A DNA stretch of 64,000 nt from contig JBLHZY010000001.1 of the NCBI GenBank assembly GCA_047631555.1, positions 1,240,001-1,304,000 of the forward strand, written 5' to 3'. The notes beneath the pieces were generated by a model. That model saw only the letters and a program-made list of their open reading frames with translations, did not search any database and was not told the origin of the DNA. Source of the DNA: JBLHZY01 sp047631555. GTDB lineage: Bacteria; Pseudomonadota; Alphaproteobacteria; Rhodobacterales; Rhodobacteraceae. The position numbers and the translations under genes are program-made. Shown piece by piece: positions 36,160 through 44,342 of this stretch; the stretch's first letter is position 1; the number at the start of each line of letters is the position of its first letter.

Positions 36160-37252
36160 CTACCTCACTTTCCTAATTTTATTCGGCATATCAAAATGGG
36201 ATTCCCTCACCAACTCAATTCGTTGACTGATGCCCAGTAGTGGGTCGTTCAGGAGAGGTCCGTGCATGATTTTTTGGGCCATGACGCCCCACATCAACAC
36301 CAGAATAGACAGTGTTTCGCAGTCGCGAGACGACACATTTCCTCTAGGGCATCGCAGCTTGATGAAATGAAAACAATGATCAACAACTTCAGGGATGCGT
36401 TCTATTTGCTCCTCAGGTGCTGCTGCCAGCTTTTCATATAGCCGAGATTTGACGTTTTCACGGAACCGTATGTCGATATGATTTTGGAAAAACGCGTGAT
36501 CCTCAGTTGTGAGAGAAAACGCTCGGACAGGCTCTGATCTGTCTCTCAGCAGACTAACATTTGGGGTAATACACACGAGTGCTGCATCAGAAATATACAG
36601 CATTTGGCAAAAAAAATGAAAAGTCCGGTGAACAGAAGAAGCGCGCTACACGCTCCCAAGAATGCTCAAAATGCCTCCAATATTCTGTAAAAATCGTGCC
36701 TTCCCAAAATCTAAGGTGCAACCAGGTTCCATCAGTATTCTGCACGCGTGTAAAACGACGTAAATGTTGACAAACCTCACCCAGTGAGGCCTCAGTGCGA
36801 ATAAACAGCCCCGGGCCCGTTTGCCAAAGATGACACGATGTCATTTCGGCAGGTATCTTGGGATCATAGGTTAAGAGACGGCGGGTAAAATCAGCTTTGG
36901 CATCGAGTTGAATAACATAAGGAGCTTCATTCCTTCGTTCCACTCTGACTTCTCCCTGAAACAAGCAGGCGTAGGGACGTCCGCAAGCCTCGATTTCATC
37001 CGCTTGATACTGAAACTGCTCTGCACTGACGATCACATATGTGTAGGGCGCTCCTTCATCAGACCCGTCCGTTTCATTGCCGAACAATGGCCGCTGTAGC
37101 ATCTCCGGAACAGTGACCAACGGATAAACACCAAACTGTTCTCCAAGGGGTATGACTTCATCTGTCACCTCAAACGACAGGAATGGTTCAAGTAAACGCC
37201 GTTCAGATGGCCCACCTAGTCCTGTCCAGTAATCATACTCGTTTGAACTCAC
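36160..37252 (-). pseudogene. DUF4123 adaptor of cassette B, split by a one-base frameshift
   Basis: The frame from GTG 37252 gives the DUF4123 core: 'YTYVIVSAEQFQYQADEIEA', 'CLFQG', 'APYVIQLDAKADFTRRLLT', 'GPGLFIRTEASLGEVCQHLR' and 'VQNTDGTWLHLRFWEG'. It stops at 36587 after 221 residues. The second frame (36603-36160) holds the C-terminal half ('AFSLTTEDHAFFQNHIDIRF'), matching 'QFSLNAADRHVLSSWRETRF' of the cassette A copy. The break is a run of eight T on the coding strand (36609-36616). Removing one T joins the frames into 363 residues, exactly the length of the cassette A adaptor. DUF4123 proteins are chaperones loading effectors on VgrG in type VI secretion. It could be a true mutation, phase variation, slippage or a sequencing error. 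Confidence 0.85.
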
Positions 37253-37264
37253 AACTCATCGCCC

Positions 37265-37465
37265 AATTAATGCTACGCAAATTCAATCGCGTTTAGGTTA
37301 TCTTATTAAGGGCTTATTGCAACCCAAAGCCGTATATCTCTATAGTTATGCTCAGGGTCTAAAGACAGGCAAACTATCAGATTGGGTGATCACATCGGGC
37401 CTCGTAACGACCGCTTGTGAACTCCCCTCACTTCCAGAACCAGACATTGGCGCAGCCGCAGCGAA
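37265..37465 (-). repeat. Duplicated upstream element, copy B
   Basis: A 201-bp stretch that aligns without gaps to 41050-41250 (about 48 differences, ~76% identity). It begins 13 bases before the DUF4123 start codon. A 23-base block (37285-37307) is identical in both copies. Confidence 0.9.
37295..37322 (-). promoter_or_regulatory. Candidate promoter of cassette B
   Basis: Minus-strand TTGCAA (37322-37317), 16 bases, TAACCT (37300-37295). The -10 region lies in the block that is fully conserved with cassette A. The leader would be about 35 bases. Confidence 0.45.
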
Positions 37466-37780
37466 GGCTCACTTTGTCCACATTGCAGTCATCGGTATGC
37501 CCAGAATACTGCGCTTCAGTGTCAATGTCCGCTTCGGAGAAGCTGCGGCGCGGCAAGAATGATATGAGCCAATGTCCGCTAAGGGCCGTAAGTGTCGCCG
37601 CCGCCGCCTCCAATGGATGCAAATGCTGCGAAGGTCGGCTGTGAGCCCAATTTGATCAATTCTGCGAGTTGGATTAATGTAGGCTCTCCTGTTTCTCGGA
37701 TTAACCCTATACCGATACAATGCAGCCGAGGACCGGAGCACTATCACCGGTGTTTCCAACCGGAACTACTGCAGTCGAAC
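37466..37780. other. Non-coding gap between the two cassettes
   Basis: No gene could be supported. The word CAATGTCCGCT occurs twice (37523-37533 and 37570-37580), and frames on both strands are short, so this looks like decayed or non-coding sequence beyond the duplicated element. Confidence 0.5.
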
Positions 37781-38539
37781 CTATTTGCTTACTCTTTCAA
37801 GATACCGCACGAAGGTCAGTTGCCCCAAAAAAGCGGTCACAGAATTTCGCAAGACTAGCGCAATCGTTAATGCTGTCGTAGCCATGCCCCATTGATCAGG
37901 TATATTGAATATGTTGCCCTTACTTGTGAAGGCGGCGGCTGCGCCGATCGGCATTGCAAGGATAGCCAAAACAAGAACAGTGCCATCAAACCATTTGCGC
38001 CACCCAAAGCCGGGCACTTTCGCATCTTTGGCCCAAGCTGATTCCCAATAATGGTCATAGGCCAGCATCCCGTTTGGCAGGTTTCGCAAGTGCTTGTTTT
38101 TTAGGAATGCAGATTTCATTTTCTGCTGGTTCAAATGGCTTGCCTCCAAGACCCCAAGGAGAAGAATGACCGCCGAAACCGGCGCAAGCACGAATAAGGT
38201 AACTTCTAAGGATTCATCAAAACTCAACAGGATGTAACCTGCCAATGGCACCAATACAGGGGGAGATGCAAAACCTGCTACGACACCTAAAAGAGAAGCA
38301 TTCACCAAAGGGCGCTGAAGCACATAAAGATTGATAGTATATAGCAAAAAGACTGTGCAGAAAAATATCAGCGGCCACCAAGTAAAGGCAGTCCAGCCCT
38401 TCGACGTTATCCCGACTCCACCAAATGCCAGGATAGACAGCCCAGTACCTAAAAGTGCAAGTTTGAGCATCTCCACCTTGGGTCTAACCGGTATGAAAAT
38501 CACACGCTTGCGCGGGATTTTTTTGCTTTGCTCACTCAA
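37781..38539 (-). CDS. Multi-pass membrane protein, likely immunity protein of cassette A
   Basis: A ~252-residue membrane protein with about eight hydrophobic spans ('LALLGTGLSILAFGGVGI', 'WWPLIFFCTVFLLYTINLYV', 'LLGVVAGFASPPVLVPLAGY', 'VTLFVLAPVSAVILLLGVL', 'TVLVLAILAMPIGAAAAF'), a basic N-terminus and a soluble middle 'AYDHYWESAWAKDAKVPGF'. It starts with TTG inside the last codons of the effector gene (TTG 38539, GAGGG nine bases before; TTG 38545 is an alternative), so it is made with the effector. Multi-span immunity proteins are typical against membrane-targeting effectors. The assignment is by position and topology. Confidence 0.72.
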   Translation of the reverse strand: MSEQSKKIPRKRVIFIPVRPKVEMLKLALLGTGLSILAFGGVGITSKGWTAFTWWPLIFFCTVFLLYTINLYVLQRPLVNASLLGVVAGFASPPVLVPLAGYILLSFDESLEVTLFVLAPVSAVILLLGVLEASHLNQQKMKSAFLKNKHLRNLPNGMLAYDHYWESAWAKDAKVPGFGWRKWFDGTVLVLAILAMPIGAAAAFTSKGNIFNIPDQWGMATTALTIALVLRNSVTAFLGQLTFVRYLERVSK

Positions 38540-39944
38540 GGCCAAACCCTCGTTCCATTATATACTCGAATTCTTCTTGGTCGGCATTTTGCAAATACTC
38601 AAGCCCTTCAAGTGGACCCATGTGCTGTATCGGATGCCAGTCGGGATCATAAAACACTTCGGGCATGGCCAGAAATGAGCGTGCATGTGCTTTGGCGCTC
38701 TCAACCAACCCGCTTCGATCTAGGCGACCTGAAATATACCAGCCGACCAGCACGCCAATGCCAGCAACAGTAACACCGATTACCAAGGCCGGAGCGGCAA
38801 GAATTCCTGTAGCCACAAGGATCAACGTCGCGGCGGTTGCAACAACGGTCGAAATAACTGCCGTAGCAACCAAAACAGTTAAGTCAATAAACAAGTCTGA
38901 CAAGAATTTTTCGCCGTCTTGCGACATCCATGTGGCCACTTCGATAATCCCGCCGAAAACCAGGAAAACTCCGCCTGTGCCCTTGAAAGGAGAACCCGCC
39001 GCACTTTTCAAAGCGTCGGAGGCGCTACGCGCAACAACACCTGCGTTCACCACTGCGATGGAGGACGCGGGATAATACGTTGCCGACATAAAGACCCGCA
39101 GCCCAGCGTAACCTTTGAATGAAATGACTTTTCGACCTTGAACGATTGATACTTTGCTTGTGTCCGTCACCCAGATCTCGCGCAGAAACACACCGCGCAG
39201 TCGTAACTTCTCGACAACTGACAATGTCGAGAGGCGCTGACCTCCAATTGCCTGAAAGGTTTGCTCCAGCCTAATCCCAAGGGACAAGGCCGCACGCGCA
39301 AACCTGCCGCCCAATGCAGTCATGACAGACGGTTCACTTTCGAAATCAATGTCAAATGCAGCTGCCAAGTCCTCCGAAAGCGCGATGACTTGGTCAGGCG
39401 TCAAATCTTCCAGATTGAGCGTTCCGGTAGGGAGGTTTGCCGATTGAACAGCGAAGGTATAAATGGCCTCTCCATCGCCGCCAGCCATCGCATAATCATT
39501 GGTGGCCCTTTGCCGGTCTTGTTGCTCAAGCTCTGCAAGGCGTCGTTCATATACAGGACGCATTGTTGGCACCGTGTCAGGATGGGCAATCATCTGCCTT
39601 AGACTGGCTTGCAAAGGATCTTCAACAACCGATTGTTGCGTCTCTCTGAGAGAGATTAGTGTTTTAACGTCTTCTGGAAAATTCGGTTCGCCAATGTCGA
39701 TTTGGTCAAATATCGCCTGCGGGGATATGCTCGTCCCAGCAAGCTCCAACGCGTTCGTTGTGCCCTCAATCGAATTGGGATGCCGATGAACCTCTCCAAC
39801 AGGTAGTACTTCGGTCGGTTGACCGTTCACCAACCCTCGTAGCATTAGGCGACTTTGAACATCCTCAGGCATATCGCACAGGAACAGGTTTGCCGTATCG
39901 CAGTTGCAGACCTCTTGTCCACGTTCATAATCAGTATTGCCCAC
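38532..39944 (-). CDS. Putative type VI effector, membrane-acting (cassette A)
   Basis: A 470-residue protein. The N-terminal ~150 residues are polar with Cys ('EVCNCDTANLFLCDM'). A charged helical middle follows. From ~285 comes 'GRKVISFKGYAGLRVFMSAT', then small-residue hydrophobic stretches ('GGVFLVFGGIIEVATWM', 'LFIDLTVLVATAVISTVVA', 'LILVATGILAAPALVIGVTV') and a polar tail. The GR-x-KG-x-R-x-T-Y / K-G / hydrophobic-hairpin layout recalls pore-forming-type effectors paired with DUF4123 adaptors. GTG 39944 with GAGG six bases before lies two bases after the adaptor stop. There is no signal peptide. The role is inferred. Confidence 0.72.
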   Translation of the reverse strand: MGNTDYERGQEVCNCDTANLFLCDMPEDVQSRLMLRGLVNGQPTEVLPVGEVHRHPNSIEGTTNALELAGTSISPQAIFDQIDIGEPNFPEDVKTLISLRETQQSVVEDPLQASLRQMIAHPDTVPTMRPVYERRLAELEQQDRQRATNDYAMAGGDGEAIYTFAVQSANLPTGTLNLEDLTPDQVIALSEDLAAAFDIDFESEPSVMTALGGRFARAALSLGIRLEQTFQAIGGQRLSTLSVVEKLRLRGVFLREIWVTDTSKVSIVQGRKVISFKGYAGLRVFMSATYYPASSIAVVNAGVVARSASDALKSAAGSPFKGTGGVFLVFGGIIEVATWMSQDGEKFLSDLFIDLTVLVATAVISTVVATAATLILVATGILAAPALVIGVTVAGIGVLVGWYISGRLDRSGLVESAKAHARSFLAMPEVFYDPDWHPIQHMGPLEGLEYLQNADQEEFEYIMERGFGLE

Positions 39945-39946
39945 GT

Positions 39947-41038
39947 CTAACCTCGTACTTTTGAATATCGTTGTGCCGCTTGCCGCGCCAGCCGTGCGCG
40001 ATCCTTCTGGTGAAACGTCTTGTCTGCGACAATGTGGACTGTTTCACCGTGCGTTGCCGGATTTGCGCCAAGTAGATGAGCGGCATGCGCGAAATCCGCA
40101 AGGGCACCTTCCAGCTTGATTTCTACTCTCTCAGCCGCCTCGATGACGGATTGCAGCCAAGCTTCACGTGAGGCTTGGGGCCTCCTAGCGAAATCAGGGT
40201 ACTTTCCCCCTAGCTCGAGGAGAAGCATCCGGTCAAACCGAGTTTCACGCCAGGACGAAAGGACATGCCGATCCGCAGCATTCAGAGAGAATTGAACATT
40301 GGAACCGATGCGATCTGTGTGATCCGAAAGCGCGACAACTGAAGCGGAGCGATCAATGTGGTCCAAGCAAATGACGTTTAAAACAGAATGCGGTTGCGAG
40401 GCGGCAAAGAAGGACGCCAACTTGCCAGAATTGTCACGCCATGACTGAAGAAGTTCTAAAAGGCTGCCACTCTCCCAGAAACGAAAGTAGATCCACTTTC
40501 CATTCTCGTCTTGTACTCGCGTAAACTTCCTGAAATGCCCCCACATTTCATTCAGGGTGCCATGCGAACGCAAATATATTCCCGGTTGGTCATCCCACAG
40601 GTGCCAAGGCGCATCCGAGCAAGTGAACAGGTTGCGGGTGAAGCGGTTGCCGTTTTCCAACCGAACGATCCAAGGAGCCACGTCCTTCAGCTCGTCGAAG
40701 GCGTCGCCCTTGAACAGGCAGCGGTGTTCCAGTCCAGACGTCTCCAACAACTCAGGCAGGTTTTTGATCTTGGCGGCATCCAGAATGGCATAAGTGCCTG
40801 CAGGCGACATCTGTGGCGCGTCTTCGTCTGTTCTTTGCGACTCAATCTTTGTGGGCTGTGGTTGGCCAAGCACTGTGTCTCTCAACATATCGGGCACGGT
40901 TTTGAGGTTTTCTACGCCGAACTGTTCGTCCAACGGTACAACCTCCTCTATGGTGTGCACCTTCAAATGCGGCTCTGTTTGCGTCTCATCGGCTTTGGTT
41001 TGTTGGGTCCAAAAGTCTTCATGTTCGTTTATATTCAC
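39947..41038 (-). CDS. DUF4123 effector-loading adaptor (cassette A)
   Basis: An intact 363-residue DUF4123 protein, start GTG 41038. N-terminal lead 'EEVVPLDEQFGVENLKTVPD' is shared with the cassette B copy. The domain runs ~75-215: 'GTYAILDAAKIKNLPELLET', 'HRCLFKGDAFDEL', 'PWIVRLENGNRFTRNLFT', 'DQPGIYLRSHGTLNEMWGHF' and 'VQDENGKWIYFRFWESGSLL'. A helical C-terminal part ends in a basic tail. DUF4123 (Tap/TEC) proteins bind a cognate effector and hand it to VgrG but are not secreted themselves. The downstream order effector then membrane protein fits. No VgrG is nearby. It is the best preserved member of the island. Confidence 0.85.
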   Translation of the reverse strand: MNINEHEDFWTQQTKADETQTEPHLKVHTIEEVVPLDEQFGVENLKTVPDMLRDTVLGQPQPTKIESQRTDEDAPQMSPAGTYAILDAAKIKNLPELLETSGLEHRCLFKGDAFDELKDVAPWIVRLENGNRFTRNLFTCSDAPWHLWDDQPGIYLRSHGTLNEMWGHFRKFTRVQDENGKWIYFRFWESGSLLELLQSWRDNSGKLASFFAASQPHSVLNVICLDHIDRSASVVALSDHTDRIGSNVQFSLNAADRHVLSSWRETRFDRMLLLELGGKYPDFARRPQASREAWLQSVIEAAERVEIKLEGALADFAHAAHLLGANPATHGETVHIVADKTFHQKDRARLARQAAQRYSKVRG

Positions 41039-41049
41039 GGCGCACGCTC

Positions 41050-41250
41050 AAGTAATACTAAGTAAATCTAATCGCGTTTAGGTTATCTTATTGAGGGCTT
41101 ACCGCAACCCAAGACCTTGTATTTCGCTACATATGATTGGTGCCTGACGATAGGTTCACTATCAGATCGATTGATTACATCGGGCCTCGTTGCTACCACA
41201 TGTGAGCTCTACTTGTTTCCAAAAGCGGCCATTGGCGCAGCCGCAGCGAA
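41050..41250 (-). repeat. Duplicated upstream element, copy A
   Basis: Partner of 37265-37465 at a constant offset of 3785 bases with no gap. It begins 12 bases before the cassette A adaptor start. Best conserved are the promoter-like block 41070-41092 (identical) and the far end 41230-41250 (ATTGGCGCAGCCGCAGCGAA, identical). Confidence 0.9.
41080..41107 (-). promoter_or_regulatory. Candidate promoter of cassette A
   Basis: Minus-strand TTGCGG (41107-41102), 16 bases, TAACCT (41085-41080), the same spacing as in cassette B and within the conserved block. Confidence 0.45.
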
Positions 41251-41463
41251 TTCACCCTTCGTCCGCTTAGCCGCCCTTTGAAATATTGATTGTCGCATCT
41301 AAAGCGGTGTTGAAAATCGCAAATTTGCGAAAAGGGAACAACCCTCAGCGTTGATCCTCTCGCCTTCCCGAGGCGACAAGCCACCACGCGAGAAGCGGAA
41401 AGCGGATATGCCATACCCAAATTGGGCCACGCATTCACTTTCGCGCATCACACACACCCAAAC
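41251..41463. other. Non-coding junction between island and degP
   Basis: No gene, tRNA end or integrase site was seen. Composition returns to core-like GC toward the degP terminator, so the island edge lies within this stretch. Confidence 0.45.
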
Positions 41464-41496
41464 AAAAAGGGCGGCCCTGTAAGGCCGCCCCTTTTT
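41461..41496 (-). terminator. Intrinsic terminator of degP
   Basis: Minus strand GGGGCGGCC-TTACAG-GGCCGCCC followed by TTTTTG. It lies ~20 bases after the degP stop. The A-run on the other side makes it potentially bidirectional. Confidence 0.9.
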
Positions 41497-41514
41497 AATC
41501 TGCGTCTTTAGCGC

Positions 41515-43059
41515 TTATTCAACGCTCAGCGCGACAAAGCGCGGATCGCCGGAGCGGTTGATCAGCAAAAGCAGGGATTTGCGCCCGGCTTCTTTTGTGT
41601 CTTTCACCCGCGCTTCAAGCTCCTCGACTGATTTGATCTTTTGCTGGCCTGCCTCGGTGATTACATCACCTGCGCGAAGCCCCTTCTCGAAGGCCTCCGA
41701 AGCTTCATCAACGCCTGTGACAACCAAGCCATTGACCGAGGCCGAAAGCCCAAGCTGCGCGCGCAGCTCGTCGCTCATTGGCAGCAATGTCAGCCCCATC
41801 ATCTCTTGCTCAGCCGGGGCCTCTTCTGGCGCTTCGGCCGCGACGGGCGTTGCGCCGGCTTCGGCATCTTCGCGCCGCGCCAGCGTGACCAAAAGCGTCT
41901 GGGTTTTGCCATCGCGCAGCACAACAACGCGCACCGCTTTGCCAACTTCGGTATTGCCGACCTGACGCACCAGCCCGCGCACATCTTCCACTTCGCGCCC
42001 ATCAAAGGTCTGGATCAGATCGCCGCCCTTGATGCCCGCATCCGCCGCAGGCCCCTCAGGAACATCCGTCACCAAAGCGCCAGCCGCCTTTTCAAGCCCC
42101 ATCGCCTCGGCCACATCTTCCGTCACATCCTGAATGCGCACGCCAAGCCAGCCGCGCCGGGTTTCGCCGAATTCTTTGAGTTGCGCGACGACCTTGGTCA
42201 CAACAGAAGCCGACATCGCAAAGCCGATCCCGATCGAGCCGCCATTGGGGCTTAGGATCGCGGTGTTTACGCCAATCACGGCGCCTTCCATGTTAAACAG
42301 CGGGCCGCCCGAGTTGCCCCGGTTGATCGCCGCATCTGTCTGAATGTAATCATCATAAGTGCCGCTCAGCGCGCGATTGCGGGCCGAAACGATCCCGGCA
42401 GAGACAGAGAACCCCTGCCCCAATGGATTGCCCATCGCCATGACCCAATCGCCAACGCGGGCAATATCGCTATCGCCAAAAGCGACAAATTTCAGCGGCT
42501 TATCGCTTTCCACTTTGAGCAAAGCGATGTCGGTTTTGGGATCGGTCCCGATCAGCTTGGCTTTCAGCTCGCCGCCTTCAAAGAACTCGATGGTGATCTC
42601 GTCCGCGCCTTCAATCACGTGATTGTTGGTGACGATATAGCCATCCTCAGAGATCACAAAGCCCGAGCCAAGCGCCTGCGAGCGGCGGTTTTTCGGCGCA
42701 TTTTCGTTGCCATTGCCGTTGCCATTGCCGCCTTCATCGCCAGAGCCATCGCCCCCATCCGGATTTAGAAAATCGCGAAAGAAATCCTCAAACGGCGAGC
42801 CATCGGGAAAGCCGGGCAATCCGGGGCCGCTGTTGGTTGGCGCGGCGACCATTGTTGCGGTGGTGATATTCACCACGGCCGGGCTGACCTTTTCAGCCAG
42901 ATCGGCAAAGCTTTCCGGCGCGCCGCGCGCCCCAGCTTGCGCCATCTGCGCCAGCAAAAGAACCGCGCCAAGCAGCAGCGCCATAAAGGCGCGCGTTGTG
43001 CGTGACACTGAGGGTTGCACTGATTGGCGCGTGGCCAAGGCGAGAGAGGGAACACTCAT
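41515..43059 (-). CDS. degP: Periplasmic serine endoprotease Do
   Basis: A 514-residue HtrA/Do protease-chaperone that degrades misfolded envelope proteins. Signal segment ~22-43 (hydrophobic, Ala cleavage). The trypsin-like domain has a full triad: His147 (TNNHV), Asp177 (TDIALLK) and Ser250 (RGNSGGPLF). A Gly/Asn-rich loop (~101-120) lies before it. Two PDZ domains follow, starting near 'GWLGVRIQDVTEDVAEAMGL' and 'GLVVTGVDEASEAFEKGLRA'. It is downstream of hflK-hflC, the membrane FtsH-control pair, giving a proteostasis cluster, but a 407-base gap with tandem repeats separates it from hflC, so it may have its own promoter. Confidence 0.96.
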   Translation of the reverse strand: MSVPSLALATRQSVQPSVSRTTRAFMALLLGAVLLLAQMAQAGARGAPESFADLAEKVSPAVVNITTATMVAAPTNSGPGLPGFPDGSPFEDFFRDFLNPDGGDGSGDEGGNGNGNGNENAPKNRRSQALGSGFVISEDGYIVTNNHVIEGADEITIEFFEGGELKAKLIGTDPKTDIALLKVESDKPLKFVAFGDSDIARVGDWVMAMGNPLGQGFSVSAGIVSARNRALSGTYDDYIQTDAAINRGNSGGPLFNMEGAVIGVNTAILSPNGGSIGIGFAMSASVVTKVVAQLKEFGETRRGWLGVRIQDVTEDVAEAMGLEKAAGALVTDVPEGPAADAGIKGGDLIQTFDGREVEDVRGLVRQVGNTEVGKAVRVVVLRDGKTQTLLVTLARREDAEAGATPVAAEAPEEAPAEQEMMGLTLLPMSDELRAQLGLSASVNGLVVTGVDEASEAFEKGLRAGDVITEAGQQKIKSVEELEARVKDTKEAGRKSLLLLINRSGDPRFVALSVE

Positions 43060-43290
43060 TTCCTATTGATCCTTCTGATCATCAAACCTGCAATAGCGAT
43101 GCTTCCAGAGCGAAAGCCCTAAACCGACGCGCGCATAATCCGCGCGCCTTGGAACGCTGTGCTTACATCATAAGATAGGGAGCCCTGCGCGCAACACAAA
43201 CCCCCATCGCAAAGTTTCAAGCCCTCGTGATGGGCTCGTGTGCAAAACGCGGCTGATTGCGGGGCCCTTTGGCCGCCTGCGCAACCATCT
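43060..43290. other. Non-coding part of the degP-hflC gap
   Basis: Together with the repeat array this makes ~400 bases without a gene. It should hold the degP promoter. I could not fix a sigma-32 or sigma-E type site with confidence. Confidence 0.5.
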
Positions 43291-43390
43291 CGCGCAGCCA
43301 CCCAAGCCAAAGGCGCACGCAACCACCGATGCCAAAGGCCCACGCAACCACCGATGCCAAAGGCCCACGCAACCACCGATGCCAAAGGTG
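43291..43390. repeat. Four tandem copies of a 25-bp unit between degP and hflC
   Basis: The unit begins CACGCAACCACCGATG and ends CCAAAGGCC. Copies at 43316-43340 and 43341-43365 are perfect, 43366-43390 differs at the last two bases, and 43291-43315 is a 20/25 degenerate copy in register. The period of 25 breaks any reading frame, and there are no spacers, so it is a minisatellite and not CRISPR. Confidence 0.93.
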
Positions 43391-43466
43391 CGCGCCCCGC
43401 CCCAATAGCAAAGGGCCGAAGCACTTGCGCGCCCCGGCCCTCCAATTACGTCGTCGAATTTTAGCC

Positions 43467-44342
43467 TTAGCGGCCTGTATCCGATTTGAGATAGTTGAAG
43501 AACTCGCTATCGGGCGAGATTACCATCGTTGTGTTCTTGCCCTGAAGGCCGCGCTGATAGGCTGTCAGTGAGCGATAGAATTCAAAGAACTCCGCGTCTT
43601 GCTCAAAGGCTTGGGCAAAGATCGCATTTCGCGTCGCATCGGCTTCACCGCGGGTGATCTCAGCGGTTTTGGCCGCCTCAGACACCAGCTCAACAACAGT
43701 CCGGTCTGCTTGCGCACGAACCCGCTGTGCGGCTTCTTCACCGCGCGCAACCTCATCCGCCGCTTCACGCTCACGCTCTGCACGCATCCGCGCAAAGGTT
43801 GCATCAAGGTTTTGGTTTGGCAGGTTGGTTTGCTTCAATCGCACATCCACAACCTCAACACCCAAAGGCAAAGCCGAGGCGCGCGCTTGGTCGCGAATAC
43901 GTGTCATCAATTTGGCCCGGTCGGACGACAGGATCGTATTGGATGTCACTTCGTTGGAACCAAGAACTTCGCGGATCTGCGCGTTCAGGATCGAATCGAG
44001 CCGTGTTTCGGCGGCGCGAATGCCACCAGCCCCAACCGCTTGGCGAAACTGAACCACATCGTGAATACGGTAACGCGCGAACGCATCAACGATAAGGCGG
44101 CGCCCATCCGAGGGCGTAACCTCGATCTCTTTGGTATCGAGCGACAGGATGCGATCATCATAGGTGACGATGTTTTGGATAAGCGGGATTTTAAAGCCAA
44201 TGCCCGGCTCTTCACGCACACCATCAATCTGACCAAAGCGCAGGATAAGCACCTTTTCACGCTCGTCCACGATAAACACCGATGACATGAGCACCAAAAA
44301 CGCCACGAAGAGAACCGGCAGTATTAGAGTTACCTTACGCAT
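43467..44342 (-). CDS. hflC: HflC, FtsH modulator subunit
   Basis: A 291-residue SPFH/prohibitin-type protein. N-terminal membrane anchor 'LILPVLFVAFLVLMSSVFIV', then the SPFH domain ('REKVLILRFGQIDG', 'EPGIGFKIPLIQNIVTYDDR', 'KEIEVTPSDGRRLIVDAFAR') and a coiled coil ('RAEREREAADEVARGEEAAQ'). It ends 'NTTMVISPDSEFFNYL', a family hallmark. With HflK it forms a large periplasm-facing complex around the FtsH protease and limits its access to membrane substrates. Its start overlaps the hflK stop. Confidence 0.96.
   Translation of the reverse strand: MRKVTLILPVLFVAFLVLMSSVFIVDEREKVLILRFGQIDGVREEPGIGFKIPLIQNIVTYDDRILSLDTKEIEVTPSDGRRLIVDAFARYRIHDVVQFRQAVGAGGIRAAETRLDSILNAQIREVLGSNEVTSNTILSSDRAKLMTRIRDQARASALPLGVEVVDVRLKQTNLPNQNLDATFARMRAEREREAADEVARGEEAAQRVRAQADRTVVELVSEAAKTAEITRGEADATRNAIFAQAFEQDAEFFEFYRSLTAYQRGLQGKNTTMVISPDSEFFNYLKSDTGR

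Noticed and set aside
37317..37562. An 81-codon plus-strand frame within the duplicated upstream element, with a similar open stretch at 41105
   Set aside because: Both copies stay open without gaps, but changes are spread over all codon positions, there is no ribosome site, and the second copy lacks a start codon. A regulatory element explains the conservation better.
33790..41514. Type VI structural genes, VgrG or PAAR hidden in the island
   Set aside because: All frames on both strands were considered; none shows VgrG spike, PAAR, Hcp, sheath or ClpV features.
43291..43390. Regular repeats suggesting a CRISPR array
   Set aside because: The 25-bp units are directly adjacent with no spacers, and no cas gene is present.
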